This document shows, piece by piece, positions 9,004 through 21,466 of a DNA stretch of 64,000 bases. The notes below the pieces were generated by a model. The model searched no databases. It had not been told where the DNA came from and saw only the letters and a program-made list of their open reading frames with translations. The stretch is from Acanthopleura granulata. Taxonomy: Eukaryota; Mollusca; Polyplacophora; Chitonida; Chitonidae. The position numbers and the translations under genes were made by a program. The stretch is taken from contig JABBOT010000022.1 in NCBI GenBank assembly GCA_016165875.1, positions 4,800,844-4,864,843 on the forward strand, given 5' to 3'. The number at the start of each line of letters is the position of its first letter. The first letter of the stretch is position 1.

Positions 9004-12000
9004 TCATGTCACTGCTTTCCGTTTGCGAGTTTCCCTTGCAGACGAACTAGCCGATGCCGACTGAGAAGGCGTGGACTCTGAAAAAACATTTGAGCAACAA
9101 GTTGGTAATACAGTAATTAATTCATCAGATGATGCCGGACATGATTTCTTTAAAGTGAAAGACAGCTCATGTTCTAAGCTAAGTTTGCCAAAAAGGCTGG
9201 ACAATATTATGTTGATTTCGGGTTAGTATTTTTTCTGACAGCTACTACGACAGTGGAAACTGACATCTGACCAGGCTCTGTCGCCTAGGATGAAACGCAT
9301 CCATTCTGCCTAGGTTGTGACGTAATTGTTCCAAGCGCGGAACACTCTTGTCACCTGAAACAGTAGTAAGCTGCTAGGGTTGTGTTTGTAACAAACGTAT
9401 ATATACCAATTTATAACATGAAATGATAAGGAAAGGTACTCCTGCCACAACACAATGGTCTGAAAATACTTTGCGGTGTTGTTCACCAATGAACTTGTTA
9501 TAATTAAAACATATGACCTTAAAAACGTGTGCTGTCACTGTGTTATTACAAGTCACACTGACAGACAACTCAGAACACATTTACATCAGAGCTTATGAAC
9601 AGCTCATTGGTCAATTTCTCATTAGCTTAAAAGCATGGGCGTCTTAAGATCCCCTGTTGGTAGCACAATATTCCACACTTCAGCAAAGAATTCATACCAT
9701 TTCAAACAGGTTTTCATATTCAAGAGAGAGTTTTAAAATATTTTTAATGAACCGTACCTCAGCCATGAGCTGTCTTTTACTTTAAGAACTGATTTCATTG
9801 TTGGATTACCTGCATGCTGTGTTCACGAATTTTACCCCATTCTACTGCTACCTTTCGCAAAATAGTGAGGGATGCTCCACAGCTATGTCACAAAATACTG
9901 AGGGCCTCTAAACAATGATTCAAGACATGACAAGATGCTATGACTCAAGTTCAATTAAACCATTTTCACGAGATTTTTGTCTGATTTGAAAAGAAAGGAG
10001 CTGACTGGAGGCTGGAGGAAACCATGGCCACCAACTAAAATTACAGCACCCCTTTTCTATGGCTGTAGGCAATCAAGCAAAAAGTGGGGTGAACCTCACT
10101 GGTCTGCCGCTTCTTTTCATTGAACTTTTCCCTGCTTTTTGTAAATAACAGAAACTTGGTATTGAAACCTAGATTGTTTTCACTTTACTCAACAGAGGGT
10201 CTATTGCTGGATTGGCTACACACACTCTTGTCTATGATTCTACTCAGCTCTAGGTAAAGTGGTGTTCAGAGTTAATTCTTATAAGGTTTCACTCTGATCC
10301 TTGCATAGGACACCTGGTGGGGATGCACTGACCCACCTTGTCAACATGCACTGACCCACCTGGTGGGCATGCACTGACTCACCTGGTCTGTATGCAGACC
10401 CACCTGGTCGGTATGCAGTGACCCAGTCACCAAACTCAAAACTCACTGCAGCCAGATCTCTACACTTTTCCCATACTGACATGTGAGTTGTGGCTCTCAA
10501 GAGACATCTATTTGTAATAGCCCATCCACTGCTGATCCAATATATGTATGTCTAGTTTTGACCATACAACATTATAAAAAGGTCGCTGTGGCAGGACATC
10601 ATTTTGCTACTTTTAGACAGGTGTGCCAAATCAATGATTTTTAACATGGGCAGGTATATACAAGAGGACTACCGATAATTTATTTATCTAAAAGAGGCCT
10701 AGTCTCGTATGAGTGTTTAAGGAAGTGAAGTAGGCTCTTTCACTCATTTGTTTACTGAAATGGTTTCTGTAGCGAGATAGCAGTGAATATGTGTAAATCA
10801 CTTTAGGGATGACATGGTGAATACTAATACCTTGGTGAATCACTTTGGGCTTGAAAGGCTCATCTACAGAGGAAGAACTTGTTGTGCTCCCTAAATTCCT
10901 TACCTTGATGATTATAGTCCTCCCATACTGCATTGCAATTTATTCCAGGACACCTCACGTCTTTCTTTCGACTGAAAAACCTGGCCGCGCAGGCTCGATG
11001 TAACTTTGTGTTGCACTGTTCACAAGTCTGGCACTTTATGGAAACAAGTACAGGTTTAATTTTAGAATGTTACTTGTTGGACATATATCTAAATTCCATG
11101 CCAATAAGATTTTTATGAGTTGCAACAAGACAAGTCTGACAACCGTTCACAGGTATGTTTCTGATACAAGCAGAATTTTTTGACCAGTGTTTTTACTATA
11201 TCCAGATAATTCCCCTGTCAGAGCTACAGGTTGATGAAACCACTGCACTGGGCCAGGTGTGAAACAAACCTCCTGACAGAAGGCCACAGCCAACGTTCTG
11301 ATAAAGTATCCAGGGATTTTTCTAGCCACTTTTTCGTTGTGGTAACCACTATGAGAAATGTGGAAAAATAGAGTTTTAGACAAAAATATGGAGTTTTCTG
11401 ATTTGGTCAAATTGAGTTTCTAAAAAGAAATTGGCTAGAAAAAACCCCGAGTACCTTCTGACAAACTATACAGTACTTGCTTTAAGGTGTCTAGAATCGT
11501 AAGTTTCAGACATTGAAAATACAGTCTGTGATGGTTACATCATAATACTCTACACATTAAGTACTGTATTTGCTGTAAAAAATGTACTTTTCATAGGCAA
11601 ATAACAGTCACAAATTATTACTTTTAAAGCTTATCCTAACATTTTTCTAGTAGGATATCCTCCTGCCTTCCAAGCATACCTCAAGTCATGAATGTAATTT
11701 TAGGTGAAATGTGGTAGGTGATGGATACGTTTGGTGATGGATATGTTTGGTAATGTAGAGCTATTACCTAATATTTTTTAAAATTTCTCAAATTTAAGGT
11801 AAAATGGTATGGTAACCTGTTTTCGGTCGCGCAAACTGCAATAATGGAAACCAAGGTAACCTGTATGGCACACTATAGGTTTCCTTAGTTTAAAAGAACA
11901 GAATAAATGTTATCAAATCCGAATAAAAGAATGAAGCCGATATTTCAGTAACTTAGACAGCCCTGTATTAGCAGCAAGTAAGAAGGAAAAGTCAAGAAAT

Positions 12001-15000
12001 TATGTAACACATATTCTTAAATCTGTCATAAGCCTCCTGGACAAACGAAACCCATTTACTACCATGCCTTGAGCAACTGCCATTGACAGGAATATTTCCA
12101 GGGCTAGAAGAATTTCCCATAAGTCCCCTGCCTCAATCTCAAACACCTTCTTCCACAACATAAGCTTGTCTCTGATATCTGAATATTTCCGGCAGAAAAT
12201 TTTCTTCAGCTGTTTCCACTGTCGGAGCGAAGTAAGGCCCACCACTACAGCTGTAGCAGCAGGCATCCACCATCAGGGTGGAAGTCTCTCACCTACTAGC
12301 CTTATACCTTGTCAGCTTATATTTATTGCCTTAGAAAGGTACAAGCACTGTGCAGTAACGGATTTGCGGTAGGGGAAGGGATGCGTACTGGTAATGGCAC
12401 ACTAGCCCATCAGCTGTTTTCACTCACCGCAGGCCAGTGTACATTAGCCATGCGCACAAATGAAATAAAATGAAATAAACATCACTGAAATAATACCACT
12501 GTTCTTTAAAGGAAAAGAACACATTTATACAACCTAAACCTTAAATGAAAGAGCTATACAAACTGTGTCGAATACTATTTTTTTCACATTTTTTACAGGT
12601 TTCGTGAAAGAGACAAACTGTTTTAAACAGTCATTTTTACAAAATCCACCTATTTGGGGCACATAGAAAGTCCCGCCATGTTTTAGGCTTGTCTAATGAA
12701 AACCCTCCTTTCCTCCTCTTGAATATTCATTGTGATGTCACTGTGCTTAAGGTTTTACTCCTACCATTTAATTAACGTGAATTTCCAGTCTCAGCTAAAT
12801 ATGTTTGTACATCGTGATAATCGTTTACTTTAAGTTCTGTTAAAGCCAACTCTAAAAAGGAAGAGTTTGAGATGTACTAGAGAGCCACATCAGGCCTACA
12901 TGTGTGGCTGTAGGCTGTCAAAATGTGTCTGAATTGCGATGTCCTGAAGGTAGAGAGCGCAACCTGTCCTTTCACAGACTGCCCCTGTCAAAGCCAGAAA
13001 TCCCGGTCCCAATGACTTGAGATGGATGCATGGTTGGTCGAACTACTGCTCTCAGCCTCACTCCTCTGCGACTCAAACTGGTAGCCTTGTAAGCCAAAGT
13101 TACATTCACTATCATCAGAACTAGAGCTGGGGTCACTACTGAAGCCCTCCATTACGTTATCTACATCATTTTATTTTTACCCTCAAAGACAGAAGAGAAA
13201 CTTTGCAAAGCTAAGCAAGATGACGTAAGCAATCTGTTAAAATGGTGGCCTAAAACGGCTTCTCAGTATTGGATGTTTAACTATTAAATACTCAAATCAC
13301 AAGCACTTCCGCCAGAAAATTTAGATTTTTTTATTTACCCATAAGTGAAGCTCTTTCTTTTAAGGTATAGGTTGTACAAATGTGTTCTTTTCTTTCAACA
13401 TCATCAAAAATTCAGGCCATGAAATGTGGGTGGTTGATGTAACCATAAAATTGGGTTTTATGCCTTGATAACTGATCGTTCGGTTTCGCCATGATGCGAA
13501 AACAGACCAATCGTTCACGCAAATTGGCTACGTCAAACTGTGGCAAATAAAGTCAGCCACGGCCTAGTAGTTTTTTTCCTATCATTTTCTTTAACTTCTT
13601 CAAAGCCTTTCAACTGGCTCGAACTGACGGTGAAAGAATACCAAGCCAATACCAGTATCAAGCTCACTGTGAATGACAATGTCAGATCATAATCTGTGTT
13701 GAGGCCAAGCCGATCATCAACCTACATACACTATGATTTAAAAATTGGCGACATATTGTTCACCGCGCAGATAAAAGAAACTCTACACAAAACTGGAGTT
13801 CTTGTTCAGTGGCATTTCAATGTTATGTTAATCAAAAATTGTGTGGCCTAAAGCCAATCCACGGAAGCTGGGATTTATCTTAACTGAAAGCCCTGACACA
13901 TCTAGCCTACTTCAATTCGCCTCATATTCCCCTGAAACAAAACACGTGCAGACACAATGGTTTCATGTATCCTGCACAAGCCGCTGACACAATTACGTGT
14001 AGTCCATTGATAAAGATAGCCTTGGGAAATTATTTTAAAATTCTGACATTCATCCCAACCCCGAACTTAACAAAATCCTCAGCGATCTCTGACTGGACGG
14101 CGATGAATCTGCTCTCGATGAGATCCGCAATCATGTCACCCAAACCTACATGTATTCGAAATGGAGAAAAAATGAAATTTGTCTTATGCCCTTCTTGGTG
14201 GTATTATGAAGATTTAAGTGCAGACTACAGACGACAAAGAAAACGTCAAAGTTTTCAATATGTTTTAGATGCCAGAACTCATTTAATGACCAAGTGTAGG
14301 TAACAAGACTTTTCACAATGGCTGCCAATGGTCACCTGTTTGGTACGTTTGAAGTGCTCTGAGTTAAAGTGACAACAAGACAGCTTCATTAGTAAAGTAG
14401 TTAATTAAGAAGATACTATTTGAGTTTCAACCAGGAAAGAACAAAGAAACTGGCAAAAGAGGTGCCATCTAGATGAACTAATTTGCATGTAGGTCAATGA
14501 GGCTCCTCGGGGGTCAATGAGGCTCTTCGGGGGTCCTGGCACAATGACACTCCATGTAACCGCTGTATGAACAATCACTTCGTTGGCGCCAAATTTCGTG
14601 GCTTGAAATTTATGGTGAACGATTTTTTTAATAGTAACAGATTACTGGTAACCTAAATTCAATTGTGTGAAACCTGTAGGCCAACGCTTTCAGCCGTTCA
14701 CCACAACATCGCATCCCTGTGATGTGTGAAACTGTTGACCTCACCTGCAGACATAACTTCTTACACAGGTTGCAGAGTGTGGCCAGGTTAGGGTACTGCT
14801 CTCTGATGTACTGCTCCAGCTCCAGCAAGGCACGGGTGGCCATTCCATACTGACCATGCTCCTGAGGGATCAACACGGTAAACCAGTATTACACAGGACG
14901 ACAGGTATGTCTGAGTGGTGCAATGGTAAACTAAAATATGCTATCATACATTCAAAATTTACTTATTTTATCTAATTATCTGGCTTGTTTCATGGCGTAC

Positions 15001-18000
15001 TCAACAATTTTTCTTGATGGCGGTCAGTTTTATGTGTAAAAGAAACCAGGGTGCCAAAACTTTGGCAAGTTACTAAAGAACTTACCCATATGTGATGTAT
15101 GAACAATTATCAGTTGCTTAGTCTGCAAACCAAGGCTTGTAAACCTCCGTTACCCTTTATTCCTGGTGAGTCAATCAGTAAATATGACTGTCCTTGCCAG
15201 TTTGTTCCTAATATATAATGTAACATGATGTACAGATATGCACACCTTATTGGTGGAAGGCATGTCTTCGCAACAGGTCACATGACCACTGGTCAAGGTG
15301 CAAAACCAGAGAACAGGAAAATCTACAAATTCCCTGTCCAAGCCTGGGACTGAACCTGTGCCTGCTGTTCCCCGAGCTCAGAGAAAATCAGCAGTACTTG
15401 TGGATCACTTCAAATTTAAAGGTGTCAAGTTACTGTCCAAGAATATGTGTCAGCCTGTGGCAGAGTGGAACAGAGTCCTCATTACCAGGGTCATCCAGTG
15501 GTCACGTATCATTCTCCGCAGCATATCCTGGGCAGCCTCTTTACTCATCTTCTTACCAAGCTGATTGGTCAGGTTGAGCGCATCTGTGGAACCAATAGTT
15601 CCTGTTTCTGACGCCACTATACTGCCAACCTTAAAAGAAAAGCACGCTGCTATTACTTATTTATTTATTTCATTGGTGTTTTACGCTCTGGTCAAGAATA
15701 TTTCACATAGTAGACAGCTACCAGCACTATGGTGGGAAGAAATCGAGCAGAAACCCATGGCCATCCTCCTGCTGGTGTCGCGCCTTTCCAGGTACAACTG
15801 GAAAGAAAGCCAGCAAGAGCTGTACTTGAACTCATAGCGACCGCATCGGTGAAAGGCACCTGAGCCATTACGCTGCACTGGTGTGCTAAACCCCTAGGTC
15901 ATGGAGACCCCAAAATTGCTATTACAACTCTTTTTTTTCCCCTAGCCTAACCAAAACATCATTCACAAGAATGGAGCTTCCTCCAAAATCAGGATGAAAT
16001 ATCACAATGATTTCTGTCAAACATTTCTGTGCACAAAATAAGAATGGTGGAATTTTAAGCAGTCTTACATAAAAACTTATGAAAAGTAGTACATCTATAT
16101 ACACTTCAACTATCAACTATACTTTGTTTTCATCACATCAATTCATACTGTTACCTGAGGAATACTTAATCATGGAAGTAATGGTGACAAGAAACACAAC
16201 ATCAAGTCACTATGGCTATAGTATTTCGTCGCTGACAACTGCGCATCTATGGTTTGTACCTCATTGTCTCACCAATATGCACCTGAAGGTCACAAAATGC
16301 CTCTAACCATCAAAAGTTGGTGCCTCCAGAACTCTACTATTTTTGTCCTATACAAAAGCTGGACAGCAGGGCAGAGTGATGAAGCTCTGACTGTGTTCGC
16401 CCAAAACAATTATCATAATCCTTTCAACAATCAATACTACACTCACTATTTTCTTGAAGAATTCTAGTTCATTTGGTGAATAGTCAGACGCCATTCTCGT
16501 AATGGGACTTTCTTGAATATTAATCTGCAAAAAACAACAAAACATCCAAATTATCATACGGACACATGTAAGTACCATTTCATTCATCATAAACCCACGG
16601 CCGTCTGCAAGTTGCTGCCAGACTTTCCCACGTACGGCTGGAGAGGAAGCCAGCATGAGCTGGACATGAACTCACAGCGACTGCATTGGTGAGAGATGCC
16701 TGAGGCGTTACACCGTGCTGGTCTTCTGACCCCTTCAGCCAGGGGGCTTAATATATCAAAATAACCCTCGGGCAGACACTAGAGGAAATCTGGTTGCCTG
16801 ACCCAAAAAATTTGGTTGTCCACTGGCCACAAAAATTACCTGCCATAAAATTAGCTATTATACCTTACTCAGAATCATTTCTAATCAAATCAATGAGAAA
16901 ATCTCAAAACATGAATATCCATAATCATGATTTGATTTAGCCATGGCCGGGACAAAGTAATTGCCTGTGAGGTATCCATGCATCAGTAAAACAAACATTA
17001 AATGCAAAAACTTCACAGTGGTTTTGTGACAAATCTCAAAAATACATCTAAAGGCTACAGGTAATCTGTCGCTCACGAGATTGGAACTGCTCTCCTGGCG
17101 ACGGTTCACACTGACATTACTTGCTGTCAAATTTTTAAATCTCACCAATCATCACTGCATAAAAATGCATCAAAGGGAGCGGACATAATACCGCAAATGT
17201 CAATTCTACTACATCAGTGAATAGTTTAACTATTGACAATAGAAAAAAAATCAAAAAATCGCATGTGAGTTATTAGCAGTGACACAATGACAGGCTCACT
17301 TTGAAACATTACCATATTCGCCCATGTAAGTGGCGCATTCATGTATGTGGCACACCCCCAACAAATCAGTTAAACTGCAGGAAAATTGTATGTACCCATA
17401 CATGTGGTGCATAGTGACTTGGGGGAAATTAGGTCACCCCCTGTCCAATTGGCTTTCACCCGGACACCTTGGGAATGGTCTGAGAGGTCTGAAAACCATA
17501 CAAATTCATGCTCGGCAAGCCTGGAAATATTTCTACCTCCTGTGATTATTGTTCAGGTTACAGTCACTATGGTAATTTCTATGTAGTAAGACAATAAAAA
17601 CTGTTATATGCACCTTGTTGCACACTGTGTCCATTTCTGTGTTTTCCTTACCTAAATTATCTGGTTGGCTTTGCTTTTGCCGACATCTTTGCCGGCGCCA
17701 TGTGTTGTGTCGCCATTTTTTTATATAAAGACATAGTCTGTTATAAGCATATGATTTTATAAGCCAGGTCGAAGTAAAAACTTTGAATTTGCCATATATC
17801 AGGGCAGCAAAAGTTCAGAATAAATCAAGTGTGTTACATTATGAGCATAAACCATGTTGCGTCTCTGAAGTCTTACAGCCCAAGACAAACTTCAATGAAG
17901 GGTGTAAAGCGTGCCCGAATTGTGTCTCTCCGAACAACAGGGAATGAGAAAAACAGATTCACTGTCATGTTAGCGTGTATGGCTGATGGAGGGAAACTGC

Positions 18001-21000
18001 CACCCTATGTGATTTTCGACTTTTCCAAAAGGAATCGTTGTTCGCATGCACCCCAAGTGTGTGTGTGATGAAACAGACCTGGTGGACTAATGCGACGTAA
18101 GAGTCTACTCATCGTGGGTGCATTCAAATGCCACTGGTCGGAGTTCATTAAGGATACACTGAGGTCCAAACACAACACAACACTGGCAATCATTCCCGGG
18201 GAATGACTTCCGTAGTGCAACCTCTGGATGACTCCAGAAATCGGCCAATGAAATGTTAGCTGTGAGAGAAATTGGCAAGTTGGATGACTGGTATCGAGCA
18301 CAGTCTCACCGAAGGAGGGAATATGAGAAAGCCAGACCTCCCCGTCATTTGTCAGTGGATTTTGGATGCATGGCTGTGCCCTGACATTATCATAAGGTCG
18401 TTCAAGAAGTGCTGTATTTCCAATGCCATGGACGGCACTGAAGACGACCCACTGTGGAAGGAGGAAGCGACGAAGGAGTTAGGGTCGGCAGCAGCTGAGC
18501 ACGAGAGCGAATGTGAAGCGGAAGACGAACACGCTGCTTTGTACGCCAATCGCGATGAAGACATCCTCAAGACATTCTCTGAGGAAGACACAGAAGACTT
18601 TTATGGCTTTACTGACGAGGACCTGCCACTGAGCTACAGTGTATGAATGCATTGTGTACATAAACAGCCATGTAAGACATAATACGTTTACCTCCACCTA
18701 GTGAGCAACTGCATACCGTATTTTGCTTTATGTAGTCTACATGTACTATCACTACTGAGGACTACCAGTAATAATTTTACAACATGTATAAATGAATGAA
18801 AAGATAAAAAAGTCTGATAAGAAAAATATGTGAGAAATACATCTGACGTATTACGGTGTTGGTATATTTAAATAAATCAAAGATCTTATTATTCATACCA
18901 TTGCCCTTGCCTTCCTTAACTCGTACATGTTGTTGTTGTTGCTTCACTCGTAATGGCAGACGATCGACCGAATTTGGATTTCAAAAAATTGTCAGAGAAT
19001 TTATGTACCCTTATAAGTCGTGCACAGCTTTCTACACATTGATAATGAAGGAAAAAAAGTGCGCCACTTACACGTGTGAATACGGTGCTTTTTGCATGAA
19101 CTGGAAGTATTGCTTGCAAACAGTTTTGTATTTTAAAGATTAAAGTTTACAATAATGTACATACACCTAAAACACTTGAGACTGTGTATGAGCTGTCGAT
19201 GTCAGACTGTGAGGTATGTTCAACAAAAGTGCTGTGTGCATGGATTCAACAAGGTTTATACTTCTCTTATCTGGAATATTCCCCATATGTGTACGTATAT
19301 GTATTTACACTCAATGCACATGTACGAGTCATACCGGAATTGTTCTTTGTGCTCCGAAAATATGCAAGTTTTACAAGTTAGTAGCATGAAATAATGTACT
19401 GTCTCACAAGAAAGAAATCATTGGTCACTAAATATATCAATTTTGGATATTACACAGAGACAGGTGGATCCGAAAGTGTAGTTTTTATGGTGACAAAGGA
19501 ATAATATTTCACACAACCAGCAGCCCAGTAACTGACAAAATTTACTGGACCCGTGCAAGCTTTACTAGAATGGGTCGGATGGACCACCGGGAACACCAAA
19601 TGCGCTAAGAGGTTCCAAATAGCTGTGGTAAATCAGGCTGGCAATAGCTTGATGAGTTCAAAGTAGTTAATTTGAAATTCTGCCCATCTGTCAATTGCGG
19701 GCCATGTGCAAACGTACATACTGAACAGAGCTGACCTAACAAACACCATGAAGTTTGTCACGCAACATACCCGCCTGTACTTTTACCTCCCCGAATAATA
19801 CTGAGTCATGGTGTTTATTTCTGTAAATAAAATGATTTGCACTTGTATACCTGGTAGATCTGCTGTCATCGTTTACATAACAAACTTTCACTGTAAATGT
19901 TGAAAGTGTTATTTCACATATTTTATACATATTACTTCTGTGATGACATTTTTCCTGCTTCAAACCGAAACACCACGACATCGGAAAAAGAAACATTATG
20001 TTTCATGATGTTCCGATCTGAGCCCAGCGGTGTGACGTCACAATACATGTGTAGTAAACTTGTACATTCCTACGTCACGCAACATTACAATACAATGTCA
20101 CTGAAATATTTAGATCAGCTGCAGTGGACTAAATTCATGACCCCTGCAGAGCTAGTAAAAGAGATTGGCAGCATAAAATATGCCGTTTTTGCCACATTTT
20201 CTTCAGTTTTTGGGGTAGGATTCGCTTTAACTCCTTCGTCTGGGTATTTGTTGTGTAACCCGATACTGCTAAACCTTATTTCGTACCTTGTACCTGTTTC
20301 GTTTCACTCAATACTGTTAATCTGAGTTGTCAAATTTGACTTGGTACGAAACAAGGTTCAGCAGTACCGGGTTACACAACAAGCACCGCTACGGTGGTGT
20401 TAAACCCTTCAAGTTGATGCATAAAAATATCTCGACAGGCTGGGACCTGTGGGGTTTGACTTGTTCGGCTGAATTTTAGGTTGTCCCAGAACACTGGGCT
20501 GGCGGTTTTACACACCCTACGGAGGCCCTCTAAACACCTCAGAGTCAAGCCTTTCATGGAGGGTTGGTAAAATGACACCTGAAGAATATGTCTTTAATGA
20601 CATGAATGTGCTGGAGCTTGAGTTAACTGGGTGATGTTCTCACCAGGCAGTAGTAGTTCGCTCCGTTGTCTTCACTGACCCCTTTCCTGATCTCCAGACT
20701 GAACTGTTTGATGGCTGTGTTAATCGTGATCACAAGCTCCGCCAGGCGGCGTTTCCTCTCCTCCTCCGCCTCTGGGAACGGTTCTGATGTACAACAGCAG
20801 ATATCAATGTTTTAGTGCAGTACCCCATGAGGACATCACTTCACTGAATGCTTCATTCATGAACGCTTGCATCTATAACCATCATCTATCGCAAATTCAC
20901 CACGGGATGCTTTACATACTTGAATGCTGACTTAAACAGAACAGCTGTCAGTTCTATGAGTGGAGGAAAAACGCAAGATGCCTGCTAAACTACTGCCCTT

Positions 21001-21466
21001 TGGCAAGTTGTAACTGTTGTTTTGTGACAAGCCTAGTGACCTCCAGAATACTTTAGTCCCAAGAAAAACAAAAGCCAAAATTCCATTTTGGTGATTGGTT
21101 GACTGACTGCTTTATTTGATTGGTGTTTTACTCCACACTCAAGAATATTTCACTTACGGCAGGATCTGGGGGAAACCAATGACCATTTGCACGTTGCTGG
21201 TGGACCTTCCCATGTATGAGCGGAAATGAAGGCAGCATGAGTTCACAGCAACAGCACTGGTGAGGGGCTCCAGGGTCAATACGTTGCGCTAGCACTTGAG
21301 ATTTTAACCTAACTGTATCATCACTTGATGTAGAACAAATACTTTGTTAATGGGACCTACCATTACATCTCTCACAGATCAACTGGAACAATTTTTTCAC
21401 GTCTTTGGCATCTAAAATGCCCCTAGACATGAACGCCTGTAGGAACATCCTATGGCTGTTGTCCAT
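9004..21466 (-). CDS. NSMCE1: NSMCE1, RING subunit of the SMC5/6 complex (7 coding exons)
   Basis: Exons on the minus strand: 21466-21361, 20783-20644, 16524-16447, 15629-15486, 14861-14745, 11033-10904, 9077-9004. Every junction is GT-AG and in phase, giving 262 aa (human protein 266 aa). Exon 1 starts MDNSHRMFLQAFMSRGI; exons 3-5 carry the winged-helix segments (ITRMASDYSPNELEFFKK, LNLTNQLGKKMSKEAAQDML, LLELEQYIREQYPNLATLC). The C-terminal variant RING uses Cys186, Cys189, Cys199, Cys202, His207, Cys210, Cys223 and Cys228. Nse1 pairs with Nse3/Nse4 in the SMC5/6 DNA-repair complex, and the RING has ubiquitin-ligase activity in known orthologues. The last zinc pair is CPGINC (C-x4-C), two residues longer than the human CPHC. 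The tail is Ser-rich and ends in RKRKAVT. TTTTGCAG at 21502-21495 suggests a 5' UTR intron. Confidence 0.93.
10309..10426. repeat. Short 24-bp tandem repeat in NSMCE1 intron 6
   Basis: About five imperfect copies of a unit containing CCACCTGGTGGGCATGCACTG. It lies between the RING exon and the last exon of NSMCE1. No coding role is apparent. Confidence 0.7.
12000..12275 (-). pseudogene. Unidentified exon-like open segment inside NSMCE1 intron 5
   Basis: The minus strand holds about 85 open codons with protein-like composition (RQWKQLKKIFCRKYSDIRDK, then LWKKVFEIEAGDLWEILL). A TGCTACAG acceptor-like sequence precedes it at about 12250. The spacing of W-x-Q, a Lys/Arg-rich helix and LWK faintly recalls the N-terminal segment of LAS1-type ribosome-biogenesis proteins, but alignment by eye needs a gap and probably a frameshift. 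Being on the same strand inside an NSMCE1 intron, it is more likely a displaced or decayed fragment than a working gene. It is not part of NSMCE1, whose flanking exons join in phase without it. Confidence 0.25.
12507..13398. repeat. Inverted repeat pair (about 48 bp arms) around a decayed reading frame
   Basis: The left arm near 12507-12554 (AAAAGAACACATTT, ACAACCTA, ACCTTAAA, GAAAGAGCT) recurs in reverse complement near 13351-13398 with few differences. The interval of about 0.8 kb between them contains the decayed minus-strand frame described separately. No target duplication was found, so I cannot say whether this is a transposon or an unrelated inverted duplication. Confidence 0.5.
12830..13152 (-). 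pseudogene. Decayed Ser/Asp-rich frame, possibly P2X7-like C-terminal type
   Basis: From an ATG at 13152 the minus strand reads MEGFSSDPSSSSDDSECNFG and then LQGYQFE, followed by a stop after 54 codons. Another frame continues with CERTG and AIQTHFDSLQPHM before further stops. An acidic Ser-rich start, a YQFE block and a Cys/Glu-rich core recall invertebrate proteins annotated as P2X purinoceptor 7-like. The match is from memory and weak. Frame changes and stops show it is not functional. Confidence 0.25.
14150..14330 (+). repeat. Dispersed repeat, copy 1
   Basis: Sequence with TTCTTGGTGGTATTATGAA and CTACAGACGACA recurs in reverse complement at about 21930-22125 (TTCTTGGTTGTATTATGAA, CTACAGACGGCA), with matching blocks on both sides. 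This marks an interspersed repeat family of a few hundred bases. The copy lies in NSMCE1 intron 5. No promoter boxes or coding content were recognised. Confidence 0.5.
15655..15912 (-). mobile_element. tRNA-derived SINE in NSMCE1 intron 4
   Basis: On the plus strand it begins with (TTTA)n and CATTGGTGTTTTACG, then CAAGAATATTTCAC, the body CAGCACTATGGTGGGAAGAA, and ends in the complement of a tRNA-like head (ACTTGAACTC, complement of box B; TCATGGAGACCCC). It is thus inserted in minus orientation, the same strand as NSMCE1. It matches the full-length copy at 43375-43640. Confidence 0.8.
16589..16748 (-). mobile_element. Truncated tRNA-derived SINE in NSMCE1 intron 3
   Basis: It matches the head and body of the same SINE family (CCACGGCCGTCTGCAAG, GGAGAGGAAGCCAGCATGAG, GACATGAACTCACAG) in minus orientation. 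The tail with the ATATTTCAC block is missing. It starts about 65 bases upstream of NSMCE1 exon 3. Confidence 0.75.
17312..19085 (+). mobile_element. Tigger/pogo-like DNA transposon, inactive
   Basis: The left end CCATATTCGCCCATGTAAG plus TGGCGC is matched at 19060-19085 by the inverted complement of CCGTATTCACACGTGTAAG plus TGGCGC, giving terminal inverted repeats of about 26 bp. The element is flanked by TA on the left and TG on the right, consistent with a decayed TA target duplication. Inside is a broken transposase (see next entry). Length is about 1.77 kb, so part of the coding region, probably the DNA-binding N-terminus, is missing. It sits in NSMCE1 intron 2. Confidence 0.8.
17838..18646 (+). 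pseudogene. Broken pogo-type DDE transposase
   Basis: Successive frames give VSLRTTGNEKNRFTVMLACM then ADGGKLPPYVIF, SLLIVGAFKCHW, NTTLAIIPG, GMTSVVQPLD and RSFKKCCISNAMDGTEDDPL, in the order expected for a Tigger/pogo DDE superfamily transposase. At least two frameshifts and several stops interrupt it. The block that normally reads WDSFRAH, holding a catalytic aspartate, has Gly in that position (IVGAFKCH). The acidic C-terminus to 18646 is still open. It cannot encode an active enzyme. Confidence 0.85.
20248..20382. repeat. Foldback element, about 135 bp
   Basis: The left arm TTGTTGTGTAACCCGATACT is the near-perfect inverted complement of the right arm ending in CCGGGTTACACAACAA. Pairing extends through about 44 bases with 4 or so mismatches, leaving a loop of about 45 bases. 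It resembles a small MITE. It lies in NSMCE1 intron 2. Confidence 0.65.
21112..21298 (-). mobile_element. Partial tRNA-derived SINE in NSMCE1 intron 1
   Basis: It contains TTGATTGGTGTTTTACTCC, CAAGAATATTTCACTTA, the body and the inverted head (GAGTTCACAGCAACAGCAC, GTTGCGCTAGCACTT) of the SINE family also seen at 43375, in minus orientation. An internal segment is deleted. Confidence 0.75.

Noticed and set aside
19897..20325. 142-codon plus-strand frame
   Set aside because: It overlaps a foldback element, shows no family features and lies in an NSMCE1 intron. Codon use looks random.
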